Of a stretch of 64,000 nt of DNA, positions 43,819 through 53,812 are shown one piece after another. This DNA comes from Streptomyces sp. NBC_00390. GTDB taxonomy: Bacteria > Actinomycetota > Actinomycetes > Streptomycetales > Streptomycetaceae. Made by a program: the position numbers and the translations under genes. The notes beneath the pieces were generated by a model. The model saw only the letters and a program-made list of their open reading frames with translations. It made no database searches and was not told the origin of the DNA. The stretch is taken from assembly GCF_036057275.1 (NCBI RefSeq), contig NZ_CP107945.1:5456001-5520000 (forward strand), given 5' to 3'. The first letter of the stretch is position 1. The number at the start of each line of letters is the position of its first letter.

Positions 43819-44730
43819 TCAGAGGCCGCAGGAGCGCAGGAAGCCGCGGGTGCGTTCGGCGATCGGGAAGGGCCTGTCCGGCGGACACGGGTACATGTCC
43901 TGCTCCACGATGGCGAAGAGTTCGACACCCAGTGCCTGCGCCGCGGCCAGTACGGGCTCCAGTGCGGGCACCCCGGCCGGTGGCTCGCACATCACGCCCC
44001 GCCCGACCGCAGGCCCGAACGGCACCTCGTCCGCGACGACTTCGGCGAGGATCCGCGGATCGACCTGCTTGAGATGGAGATAGCCGATGCGCTCCCCGTA
44101 CGTCTCGATCAGCTTGACGCTGTCGCCGCCGCAGTAGGCGTAGTGCCCGGTGTCCAGACAGAGCGAGACCAGGTCGGAGTCGGTGGCGTCCAGGAACCGG
44201 CTGACGTTCTCCTCGCTGTCGATATGGGTGTCCGCGTGCGGATGGACGACGATCTTCAGCCCGTACCGCTCGCGCACCTCCCGGCCCAGCCGTTCGGTCT
44301 GGGAGGTGAGATCACGCCACTGCGCGGCGCTGAGGGTGCGGTCCTCCAGCACCTCGCCGGTCTTGTCGTCGCGCCAGAAGGAAGGGATCACCACGAGATG
44401 CTCCGCACCCATCGCCCGGGTGAGCGCCGCGATGTCCGAGACATGCGCCCAGGTCTCGTCCCACACGGCAGCCCCGTGATGCAGCCCGGTGAAGACCGTC
44501 CCGGCCGAGACCTTCAGCCCGCGCCGGGAGGTCTCCTCGGCGAGGCGCACCGGATCGCTGGGGAGGTAGCCGTAGGGGCCGAGTTCGATCCACTCGTAGC
44601 CGGCCCGCGCGACCTCGTCGAGGAAGCGCTGCCAAGGGACTTGCCGCGAATCATCGGGAAACCACACCCCCCAGGAGTCGGGGGCCGAGCCGACCCGGAT
44701 GCGGTTCAGGGCGGGGACGGAGGAGGTCAT
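43819..44730 (-). CDS. IolE-like inosose dehydratase / TIM-barrel isomerase
   Basis: A 303-residue xylose-isomerase-like TIM barrel whose start, IRVGSAPDSWGVWFPDDSRQ, and following GYEWIELGPYGYLPSDP are typical of IolE (2-keto-myo-inositol dehydratase). Metal-site residues are in IVVHPHADTHIDS, LCLDTGHYAYCG and GYLHLKQVDP, with a C-terminal Glu in FAIVEQDMY. It is divergent from iolC and would supply the diketone substrate of IolD. A 2-keto-inositol isomerase (IolI) role is the main alternative. Confidence 0.75.
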   Translation of the reverse strand: MTSSVPALNRIRVGSAPDSWGVWFPDDSRQVPWQRFLDEVARAGYEWIELGPYGYLPSDPVRLAEETSRRGLKVSAGTVFTGLHHGAAVWDETWAHVSDIAALTRAMGAEHLVVIPSFWRDDKTGEVLEDRTLSAAQWRDLTSQTERLGREVRERYGLKIVVHPHADTHIDSEENVSRFLDATDSDLVSLCLDTGHYAYCGGDSVKLIETYGERIGYLHLKQVDPRILAEVVADEVPFGPAVGRGVMCEPPAGVPALEPVLAAAQALGVELFAIVEQDMYPCPPDRPFPIAERTRGFLRSCGL

Positions 44731-44795
44731 GCCGGTCAGCTTTCCGGCCATCGAAGAAAGGTGTCAAGGCTTGGTCCGAATGTAAGGACAAAATG

Positions 44796-44825
44796 TTGAC
44801 AGGGTTCGGCGGGGAGGGCTAGACC
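44796..44825 (+). promoter_or_regulatory. housekeeping-type promoter of the iol operon
   Basis: TTGACA (44796-44801), 18 bp, TAGACC (44820-44825), 39 bp before iolC. Just upstream, TTGGTCCGAATGTAAGGACAA is an imperfect inverted repeat that could bind a GntR-type repressor. Confidence 0.55.
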
Positions 44826-44864
44826 TGGGTGCGGTGCAGCCGGCGTCGAACCGAAGGGACGCGC

Positions 44865-46094
44865 ATGCCTCAGCCCTACGACGTGATCACGATGGGCCGG
44901 ATCGGGGTGGACCTCTACCCGCTGCGCACCGGGGTCCCGTTGGCGCAGGCCGACACCTTCGGCAGATTCCTCGGCGGCTCCGCCACGAACGTCGCGGTCG
45001 CGGCGGCCAGGCTGGGCCGGCGGACGGCGGTGATCACCCGCACCGGGCAGGACGCATTCGGGGATTATCTCCACCAGGCCCTCAAGGAGTTCGGGGTCGA
45101 CGACCGGTGGGTCACGCCCGTCGACGCGTATCCGACGCCGGTCACCTTCTGTGAGATCTTCCCGCCCGACGACTTTCCGCTCTACTTCTACCGGCAGCCC
45201 AAGGCACCCGATCTCGAGATCCGTGAGGACGAGCTGGACCTGGCTCAGGTGCGTGCCGCGCGCGTCTTCTGGGTGACCGGTACCGGGCTGTGTGCGCAGC
45301 CGAGCCGGTCGGCGACGCTGGCCGCGCTGGCCCACCGGGCGCGGGCCGGGACCACCGTCTTCGACCTCGACTGGCGCCCGATGTTCTGGGCGGACCCCGC
45401 GGCGGCACGGCCGTACTACACCGAGGCGCTGACGCATGCGACGGTCGCCGTCGGCAATCTCGAGGAGTGCGAGATCGCCACCGGGGAGCGCGAGCCGTAC
45501 GCCGCGGCGCAGGCGCTGCTGGCGGCGGGGGCCGAGCTCGCCGTCGTCAAGCAGGGCCCCAAGGGCGTCCTGGCCGTCCACCGCGACGGAAACCGGGCCG
45601 AGGTCCCGCCGGTCCCGGTGGATGTCGTGAACGGGCTCGGCGCGGGAGACGCGTTCGGCGGGGCACTGTGCCATGGGCTGCTCGCGGGCTGGGGGTTGGA
45701 GCGCGTGATGCGGTACGCGAACGCGGCGGGGGCGATCGTGGCGGCGCGGCTGGCGTGCTCGAGCGCGATGCCGTACGCCCAGGAGGTCGAGGACGTCCTC
45801 GCGGGCGGCCCGCCCCCACCGGACCCGAGCCGCCCCGGCCGCACGGACCACCCGGTGCGGAGCACCGCAGCTCCCCGCGCCACGGACTCCGCCGGTACGG
45901 GGCGGACCCCGCTCGCCGACCCGGCCGGAGCGGGGCAGGCCGCGCCCGCCTCCCCCGCACCGGACACCGACCCCGCACCGGACACCGACCGGGTGCGGGA
46001 CGCCGGGGCCGCCTCCGCGGGAGGCCGGGGCGGCGGGGCGCGGCCCGGTCCGCAGGCCGGTGACAGCGGCGGGGCAGGAGGGGCGGGGTCGTGA
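44865..46094 (+). CDS. iolC: 5-dehydro-2-deoxygluconokinase
   Basis: A 409-residue PfkB-family kinase that phosphorylates 5-dehydro-2-deoxygluconate in myo-inositol breakdown. Signatures: GGSATNVAVAAARLGR (about residue 39) and NGLGAGDAFGGALCHGL (about 254), with the catalytic Asp. The enzyme proper ends near residue 318; a further 90 residues of Pro/Ala/Asp-rich, probably disordered tail are unusual for IolC. AAGGGA six bases before ATG 44865 supports the start. The next gene overlaps by GTGA. Confidence 0.9.
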   Translation: MPQPYDVITMGRIGVDLYPLRTGVPLAQADTFGRFLGGSATNVAVAAARLGRRTAVITRTGQDAFGDYLHQALKEFGVDDRWVTPVDAYPTPVTFCEIFPPDDFPLYFYRQPKAPDLEIREDELDLAQVRAARVFWVTGTGLCAQPSRSATLAALAHRARAGTTVFDLDWRPMFWADPAAARPYYTEALTHATVAVGNLEECEIATGEREPYAAAQALLAAGAELAVVKQGPKGVLAVHRDGNRAEVPPVPVDVVNGLGAGDAFGGALCHGLLAGWGLERVMRYANAAGAIVAARLACSSAMPYAQEVEDVLAGGPPPPDPSRPGRTDHPVRSTAAPRATDSAGTGRTPLADPAGAGQAAPASPAPDTDPAPDTDRVRDAGAASAGGRGGGARPGPQAGDSGGAGGAGS

Positions 46095-46975
46095 GCCGTG
46101 TCGACATCGGCGAGCTCGTCGGGATCCGGACCCGGCATCCCGAAGCCGTGGCGGAGGCCGCCGGACGCCGGCGCCGGCGGCCCGGACTCGTCGGCGACAA
46201 CGGCCGGCTGATGATCATCGCGGCCGACCACCCGGCCCGCGGCGCACTCGCCGTCGGTGACCGCCCGCTCGCCATGGCCAACCGCCTCGACCTGCTGGAG
46301 CGGCTCTGCCTCGCGCTCTCGCGCCCCGGTGTGGACGGCGTCCTCGCCACCGCCGACATACTCGACGACCTGCTCCTCCTCGGTGCCCTCGAGAACAAGG
46401 TCGTCATGGGCTCGATGAACCGCGGCGGCCTCGCCGGAGCCGCCTTCGAGCTGGACGACCGGTTCACCGGGCACCGCGCCCGCGACCTGGAACGGCTCGG
46501 CTTCGACGCCGGCAAGCTCCTGCTGCGTATCGACTACGACGACCCGGCGTCCCTCGACACCTTGGACGCAGCGGCCCGGGCCGTCGACGAGATGGCCGAG
46601 CGTCAGCTTCCCGTCTTCATCGAGCCGTTCATCTGTCACCGGATCGACGGACGACTCCGCAATGATCTCGGCGCCGAAGCCGTCACCCGGTCCATCGCCA
46701 TAGCGTCCGGACTGGCCGGCACCTCCGCGTACAGCTGGCTGAAAGTGCCCGTCACCGACGATCCGGACGATATGCAGGCAGTGATGGAGACCTCCACCCT
46801 CCCGGCGGTGCTCCTCGGGGGCGATATAGGGGACGACCAGGACTCCGCCTACGAGAAGTGGCGGGGCGCGCTGCAACTGCCCACCGTCCAGGGACTGGTG
46901 GTGGGCCGTTCGCTGCTCTATCCGGCCGACGGGGATGTCGCCGGTGCGGTCGACACGGCCGTCGGACTGCTGTGA
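46091..46975 (+). CDS. Cgl0159-type (beta/alpha)8 aldolase-like protein
   Basis: A 294-residue TIM-barrel protein with MIIAADHPARGALAV near residue 41 and IEPFICHRIDG near residue 177, the pattern of the Cgl0159 family seen in actinobacterial inositol clusters. By position it should do the IolJ step, cleaving 2-deoxy-5-keto-gluconate-6-phosphate to dihydroxyacetone phosphate and malonic semialdehyde. Coupled to iolC by GTGA. Confidence 0.8.
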   Translation: MSRVDIGELVGIRTRHPEAVAEAAGRRRRRPGLVGDNGRLMIIAADHPARGALAVGDRPLAMANRLDLLERLCLALSRPGVDGVLATADILDDLLLLGALENKVVMGSMNRGGLAGAAFELDDRFTGHRARDLERLGFDAGKLLLRIDYDDPASLDTLDAAARAVDEMAERQLPVFIEPFICHRIDGRLRNDLGAEAVTRSIAIASGLAGTSAYSWLKVPVTDDPDDMQAVMETSTLPAVLLGGDIGDDQDSAYEKWRGALQLPTVQGLVVGRSLLYPADGDVAGAVDTAVGLL

Positions 46976-46992
46976 GGGTGTAGGGAGAGGGC

Positions 46993-47817
46993 ATGAGCGA
47001 GAAGAAGCTGCACGGTCTCCACCTTCGCGCGGGGAGCACGGCGGACGGCCCGTATGCGCTGCGCATCGCCCCCGCACAGGCCGGCTGGGACTATGCCGGC
47101 CTGCGTGTGCTGGAGCTTGAGCCGGGCGGGTCGCACCTGCTGAAGGCCGGTGACAGCGAGTGGATCGTGCTCCCGCTCAGCGGAGGTTGCACCGTGCACA
47201 CCCAGGACGGAATCTTTGAACTGCACGGCAGAGAAAGCGTGTTCGGCGGAGTGAGCGACTTCGCCTATGTACCGCGTGATGCCCGTGCCCAGATCGCCTC
47301 CGGCGTGGGAGGCCGCTTCGCCCTGGCAGGAGCGAAGTGCGAGCGCCGACTCCCCGCTCGCTACGGCCCCGCGCCGGAGGTTCCCGTCGAGGCCCGCGGC
47401 AGCGGCATCCAGGCGCGCGAGGTGCACAACTTCGCCGCGGCCGGCGCCTTCGCCTGCGACCGCCTGATCGCCGTCGAGGTCATCACGCCCGGCGGCCACT
47501 GGTCCTCCTATCCGCCGCACAAGCACGACGAGCACCGCCCCGGCGAGGAGAGCGAGCTGGAGGAGATCTACTACTTCGAGATCGACCGCGGAGGCGTGGG
47601 CTACCAGCGCATCTCCCCCTCCCGGCCCGGCGGCGCCGATCTGCTCGCAGAGGTCCGCACCGGTGACGCGGTCCTTGTCCCCGACGGCTGGCACGGCCCG
47701 TCGATCGCCGAACCCGGCCGCCCCATGTACTACCTCAATGTGATGGCGGGCCCGGGCGCCGAGCGTGAATGGCTCATCCGCTTCCACCCCGACCACACCG
47801 CGGAGGGCTACCGATGA
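46993..47817 (+). CDS. iolB: 5-deoxy-glucuronate isomerase
   Basis: A 274-residue cupin-fold enzyme that isomerises 5-deoxy-glucuronate to 5-keto-2-deoxygluconate. It has LHLRAGSTADGPYALRIAPA at the start, ARAQIASG, and the metal cupin motif SYPPHKHDEH followed by EEIYYFEI and HGPSIAEPG. The length is normal. Its stop overlaps iolD by ATGA, within the iolC-aldolase-B-D-mmsA operon. Confidence 0.92.
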   Translation: MSEKKLHGLHLRAGSTADGPYALRIAPAQAGWDYAGLRVLELEPGGSHLLKAGDSEWIVLPLSGGCTVHTQDGIFELHGRESVFGGVSDFAYVPRDARAQIASGVGGRFALAGAKCERRLPARYGPAPEVPVEARGSGIQAREVHNFAAAGAFACDRLIAVEVITPGGHWSSYPPHKHDEHRPGEESELEEIYYFEIDRGGVGYQRISPSRPGGADLLAEVRTGDAVLVPDGWHGPSIAEPGRPMYYLNVMAGPGAEREWLIRFHPDHTAEGYR

Positions 47818-49691
47818 ACACACGACGCCTCACCACGGCCCAGGCGCTCGTCGCCTTCCTCGCCCGCCAGTACACCGAGCGCGACGGCCGGCGCCGGCGG
47901 CTGATCGGCGCCACCTGGGGCATCTTCGGCCACGGCAATGTGGCCGGCATCGGCCAGGCGCTGCTGGAGTCGGAGGCGGACATGCCCTTCGTCCAGGGCC
48001 GCAACGAACAGGCCATGGTCCACGCCGCAGTCGGCTACGCCCGCCAGTCCCGCCGGCTCTCCACCCACGCCGTGACCACCTCCATCGGCCCCGGTGCCAC
48101 CAACATGGTCACCGGCGCCGCCCTCGCCACCGTCAACCGGCTGCCGGTCCTGCTGCTGCCGGGTGATGTTTTCGCGACCCGCCCCGCCGATCCGGTCCTC
48201 CAGCAGCTGGAGGTGCCGTACGCGGGAGATGTGTCGGTCAATGACGCGCTGCGCCCGGTGTCCCGGTACTTCGACCGCATCACCCGCCCCGAGGCACTGA
48301 TCCCGGCCGCGCTCCAGGCGATGCGGGTGCTCACCGACCCCGCCGAGACTGGCGCGGTCACGCTCGCGCTCCCGCAGGACGTGCAGGCCGAGGCGTACGA
48401 CTGGCCGGAGGAGTTCTTCACCGACCGGGTGTGGCCGGTGCGCCGGCCGCGGGCCGACGCCGATGCGCTCACCGAACTGGCACAGGCGGTGCGGTCCGCC
48501 CGCCGCCCCCTGATCGTCGCGGGCGGCGGCGTCCACCACAGCGAGGCCGAACAGGCGCTGCGCGACTTCGCCGGCGCCACCGGCATCCCCGTCGCCTCCA
48601 CCCAGGCCGGCAAGGGCTCGCTGCCCCACGACCATCCCTGCGACGTCGGCGGCATCGGCCACACCGGCACCGCCACCGCCGACGAGCTGGCCCGCACCGC
48701 GGACCTCGTGATCGGCGTCGGCACGCGCTGGTCCGACTTCACCACCGCCTCCTCGACGCTGTTCGCCGATCCGGCGGTCCGTTTCGCCAACATCAACATC
48801 ACCGGCTTCGACGCCCGCAAGATGTCCGGGCTCTCCGTGGTCGCGGACGCACGCGGCGCGCTGGAGGAGCTCACCGCCGCGCTGGGCGGCGCCCACCGCG
48901 TCGACCCCGCGTACGCGCAGGAGTACAGCGACGGCAAGGAGCACTGGGAGCAACTTGTCGACGCCGCGTACGAGAGCGGCGACCCGGACGCCCGCCCCAC
49001 CCAGACCCAGGTCCTCGGCGCGCTGGACACCCTCGTCACCGGCGACGACATCCTCATCAACGCGGCCGGCTCCCTCCCCGGTGACCTGCACAAACTGTGG
49101 CGCACCCGCTCGGCGGACCAGTACCACGTCGAGTACGGCTACTCCTGCATGGGCTACGAGATCCCGGCCGCCATCGGCGTCGCCATGGCCGCGCCAGGCC
49201 GCCCCGTCTGGGCCCTGGTCGGCGACGGCACGTATCTGATGAACCCCACCGAGATCGTCACCGCCGTCCAGGAGAACATCCCCCTCAAGATGGTGATCCT
49301 GCAGAACCATGGGTACGCCTCCATCGGGGGCCTCTCAGAGGCTGTCGGTGCGGAGCGCTTCGGCACCGCGTACCGCCACAGGGCCCCCGACCTGACCTAC
49401 ACCGGAGCCCCGCTGCCGGTCGACCTGGCGGCCAACGCCGCCTCCCTCGGGATGCGGGTGATCCGTGCCCGGACCCTGCGTGACCTGCGCGAAGCCCTCG
49501 CCGAGGCCCGTTCGGCGGACGCGGCCACATGTGTCTACGTCGAGACCGAAACGGCAGACACTGTGTCGGGCCCGCCCGGGGCACAGGCGTGGTGGGATGT
49601 TCCAGTGGCCGAGACCGCGGCCCGCCCGTCGGCGGTCAAGGCCCGCGAGGAGTACGACCGACAGGCCGTAGCCCGACGCCGCCATCTGTGA
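47814..49691 (+). CDS. iolD: 3D-(3,5/4)-trihydroxycyclohexane-1,2-dione hydrolase
   Basis: A 625-residue ThDP enzyme that hydrolyses the cyclic diketone made by IolE to 5-deoxy-glucuronate. It starts TTAQALVAFLARQYTERDG, has the activating Glu in PFVQGRNEQAMVHAA (about residue 65) and the ThDP/Mg site VGDGTYLMNPTEIVTA to QNHGYAS (about residues 467-502). ATG 47814 overlaps the iolB stop. All family landmarks are in place. Confidence 0.92.
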   Translation: MNTRRLTTAQALVAFLARQYTERDGRRRRLIGATWGIFGHGNVAGIGQALLESEADMPFVQGRNEQAMVHAAVGYARQSRRLSTHAVTTSIGPGATNMVTGAALATVNRLPVLLLPGDVFATRPADPVLQQLEVPYAGDVSVNDALRPVSRYFDRITRPEALIPAALQAMRVLTDPAETGAVTLALPQDVQAEAYDWPEEFFTDRVWPVRRPRADADALTELAQAVRSARRPLIVAGGGVHHSEAEQALRDFAGATGIPVASTQAGKGSLPHDHPCDVGGIGHTGTATADELARTADLVIGVGTRWSDFTTASSTLFADPAVRFANINITGFDARKMSGLSVVADARGALEELTAALGGAHRVDPAYAQEYSDGKEHWEQLVDAAYESGDPDARPTQTQVLGALDTLVTGDDILINAAGSLPGDLHKLWRTRSADQYHVEYGYSCMGYEIPAAIGVAMAAPGRPVWALVGDGTYLMNPTEIVTAVQENIPLKMVILQNHGYASIGGLSEAVGAERFGTAYRHRAPDLTYTGAPLPVDLAANAASLGMRVIRARTLRDLREALAEARSADAATCVYVETETADTVSGPPGAQAWWDVPVAETAARPSAVKAREEYDRQAVARRRHL

Positions 49692-49702
49692 AGGAGCACG
49701 TA

Positions 49703-51202
<1,500 letters not shown>

Positions 51203-51220
51203 CCCGGGCCCAGGGCCGGG

Positions 51221-51252
51221 CGGCCCGCACGGACACCTGTCCGTGCGGGCCG
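51221..51252. terminator. bidirectional hairpin terminator
   Basis: Perfect 15-bp stem CGGCCCGCACGGACA / TGTCCGTGCGGGCCG, between mmsA and the convergent collagen-like gene. Confidence 0.8.
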
Positions 51253-51272
51253 CATGGGTTTCAGTGCCATGT

Positions 51273-52130
51273 CTACGGATTGCCTGGGACCGTCACCGTG
51301 GGTCCCTGGACGATGAAGGTGTCGATGGGGCCGGCAGGGCCTGTTGCGCCCGTCGGGCCGGTCGGGCCTGTGGGGCCGGTGTCTCCCGTGGGTCCGGTTG
51401 TGCCGGTTCCGGTCGGTCCGGTCGGTCCGGTGGAGCCTGTGTCGCCGGCGGGGCCGGTGGGTCCCGTGGGTCCGGTGGGTCCGGTTGTGCCGGTTCCGGC
51501 CGGTCCGGTCGGTCCGGTGGAGCCCGTCGGTCCGGCGGGGCCAGTGGGTCCGGTTGTGCCGGTTCCGGCAGGGCCTGTTGCGCCTGTTGCGCCTGTTGCG
51601 CCTGTTGCGCCTGTCGGGCCGGTGGGACCGGCGGGTCCGGTGGGTCCCGTGGGCCCGGTCGCACCGTTCCCGGGCCCGGTCGGGCCGGTCACTCCGGCGG
51701 GTCCCGTGGGGCCGGTCGGTCCGGTTGTGCCGGTTCCGGTCGGGCCGGTCACTCCGGCGGGTCCCGTGGGGCCGGTCGGTCCGGTTGTGCCGGTTCCGGT
51801 CGGGCCGGTGGGCCCGGTCGGGCCTGTGGGCCCGGTCGGGCCTGTGGGTCCGGTGGGACCTGTGGCTCCGGTGCGACCCGGTTTGCACTTGTCGCTTCCA
51901 CGGTCGGCGGCCGGGCCGGATTTCTTGGGCTTCGGGCACTTGTCCTTGTCTGCACGTGGCGTTGCCACGCTCTCGCGGGGGGCCGTTTCCGCGGGCCGCA
52001 AGGTCGCGGCTGCCGGATTCGTGATTCCCATGAGCACAAGAGCGAGCGACGCGATCGCGCCCCCGCTCAGCCAGGCTCTCCGTCGAGGAAGTGGCCCCAG
52101 GGCGGACCGTGATGTGCGATCAGAGTTCAT
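51273..52130 (-). CDS. secreted collagen-like Gly-X-Y repeat protein
   Basis: A 285-residue exported protein. The signal sequence (ASLALVLMGITNPAAAT) ends near residue 43; a Cys/Lys-rich segment (KDKCPKPKKSG, DKCKPGR) follows. From about residue 84 to 265 it is an almost unbroken run of some 60 Gly-X-Y triplets, mainly GPT, GPA and GAT, as in bacterial collagen-like proteins; GTGT and GNGA interrupt it. The tail TFIVQGPTVTVPGNP has no sortase signal. A triple-helical surface or extracellular fibre is likely. AGGAG precedes the ATG. It lies downstream of four YVTN genes on the same strand. Confidence 0.85.
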   Translation of the reverse strand: MNSDRTSRSALGPLPRRRAWLSGGAIASLALVLMGITNPAAATLRPAETAPRESVATPRADKDKCPKPKKSGPAADRGSDKCKPGRTGATGPTGPTGPTGPTGPTGPTGPTGTGTTGPTGPTGPAGVTGPTGTGTTGPTGPTGPAGVTGPTGPGNGATGPTGPTGPAGPTGPTGATGATGATGATGPAGTGTTGPTGPAGPTGSTGPTGPAGTGTTGPTGPTGPTGPAGDTGSTGPTGPTGTGTTGPTGDTGPTGPTGPTGATGPAGPIDTFIVQGPTVTVPGNP

Positions 52131-52298
52131 GCTCTGCTCCTGATTCTTCGGAACGGACCGGTCACCGGTGAGGTGCGGCGACCGCTGAGAACGTCACCTC
52201 CCGGCTGCCTTGCCAAGGTGCGCCGGGGTGGGCGGGTCGAGCACGTCCGGGGAGGTTCGGTCGATGGCGACCATCGGCGGGCTCTGGGGGCGCGGAAC

Positions 52299-53543
52299 CT
52301 ACGGTGTGGTGTCGGCGCAGACGGCGTAGGGAGTGAAGGTGATGTCCTCGGCGGTCTGGTTGGTCAGGGACACTTCCCAGGAGTTGTCGACCGGCCGGCT
52401 GGCGAGGTCGTTCGGCGGCGGGCCGGTGAGCTGGGCACCCCCGCCGGTGAGGAGACTTCCCGGGGGGCAGGTCGCCGTCGATGACGCCGGCACCGTCCCG
52501 ATCGCCACACCGAACGGAACGCTGCCGACGGGGATGGTGGTGGTGACGGTGTTGGTGGCTGTGTCGATCACCGAGACGTTGTTCGAGCTGAAGTTGGGGA
52601 CGTAGGCGAAGGCCCCGTCGGGGGTGATCGCCACCAGCGCGGGGTTGGCGCCGACGGGGATGGTGGTGGTGACGGTGTTGGTGGCTGTGTCGATCACCGA
52701 GACGTTGTTCGAGCTGGAGTTGGGGACGTAGGCGAAGGCCCCGTCGGGGGTGATCGCCACACCGAACGGATCGGTGCCGACGGGGACGGTGGTGGTCACG
52801 GTGTTGGTGGTGGTGTCGATCACCGAGACGTTGTCCGAGCCGAAGTTGGTGGCGTAGGCGAAGGCCCCGTTGGGGGTGATCGCCACTCCCGCGGGGTTGG
52901 TGCCGACGGGGATGGTGGTGGTGACGGTGTTGGTGGCGGTGTCGATCACCGAGACGTCGTTCGAGGTGAAGTTGGTGACGTAGGCGAAGGCCCCGTTTGG
53001 GGTGATCGCTACCTCCTCGGGACCGCCGCCGCCGGGGATGGTGGTGGTGACGGTGTTGGTGGCGGTGTCGATCACCGAGACGTCGTTCGAGCCGTTGTTG
53101 GCGACGTAGGCGCGGCTGCCGTCGGGGGTGACCGCCACACCCCGGGGGGCAGCCCCGACGGGGATGGTGGTGGTGACGGTGTTGGTGGTGGTGTCGATCA
53201 CCGACACGTTGCCCGAGCCGTTGTTGGTGACGTAGAGGCGTTTGCCATCGGGCGTGAGTGCCGTATTCAGAGGGTCGGTGCCGACGGGGATGGTGGTGGT
53301 GACGGTGTTGGTGGTGGTGTCGATCACCGAGACGCTGTCCGAACCGAAGTTGGCGATGTAGGCGAAAGTTCCGCCCTGGGCGGCCGCGGCGGGTGTGGCC
53401 GTGGCGAGAGGGAGGGCCAGGCCCGCCAGCACGGCCAGTCCCGCCATCCAGGCCCGGACCAGCACCCACCAAGAGCCCCTGCCCCCGCGACGTCGCCCTG
53501 TACTTCCGCGCCCTGACCCCTGCATTACTGCGATCCCCGACAT
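52299..53543 (-). CDS. secreted YVTN beta-propeller protein, copy 1
   Basis: A 414-residue exported protein. After a signal peptide (AWMAGLAVLAGLALPLATAT, end near PAAAAQ) come about eight 42-residue YVTN repeats with consensus AYVTNxxSxNVSVIDTATNT then VTTTIPVGxxPxGVAITPDG, the 7-8-bladed propeller family. A conserved 75-residue C-terminal domain follows (CPPGSLLTGGGAQLTGPPPN ... YAVCADTTP, two Cys). Function unknown; presumably binding or surface assembly. GGGAGG sets the start at 53543. It is the fourth and last gene of the array in transcription order. Confidence 0.85.
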   Translation of the reverse strand: MSGIAVMQGSGRGSTGRRRGGRGSWWVLVRAWMAGLAVLAGLALPLATATPAAAAQGGTFAYIANFGSDSVSVIDTTTNTVTTTIPVGTDPLNTALTPDGKRLYVTNNGSGNVSVIDTTTNTVTTTIPVGAAPRGVAVTPDGSRAYVANNGSNDVSVIDTATNTVTTTIPGGGGPEEVAITPNGAFAYVTNFTSNDVSVIDTATNTVTTTIPVGTNPAGVAITPNGAFAYATNFGSDNVSVIDTTTNTVTTTVPVGTDPFGVAITPDGAFAYVPNSSSNNVSVIDTATNTVTTTIPVGANPALVAITPDGAFAYVPNFSSNNVSVIDTATNTVTTTIPVGSVPFGVAIGTVPASSTATCPPGSLLTGGGAQLTGPPPNDLASRPVDNSWEVSLTNQTAEDITFTPYAVCADTTP

Positions 53544-53640
53544 GAAGACCTCCCGTACCGCAGTCAGACCGCGGTGCGTCTGATTGCTCGAAAACGATCC
53601 CGGCGACTGATGACCTGTCACGGATGTGCGGATCGCCGCC

Positions 53641-53745
53641 CGTGGCGCTGATGAGCGCCACGCCCGACGCTAAGTGCGGTGATCACCGCGCGGGCGCTGG
53701 AGATCACGGATGGGGCCGTACGGACGACTCGAATCCCCTCTTCCG
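53641..53745 (-). repeat. conserved upstream block, copy 1
   Basis: About 105 bp shared by all four YVTN genes. It includes GTGGCGCT/AGCGCCAC with a 4-base loop, TGATCAC, TTAGCGTCGGGC (reverse strand) and GGGGATTCGAGTCGTCC. Confidence 0.6.
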
Positions 53746-53812
53746 GCCCCGTTCTCCTCGGCCGCGTGGCACGGTCGGAGTGGTGAGGTCGGACCGAGGA
53801 CGAATGCCGCTC

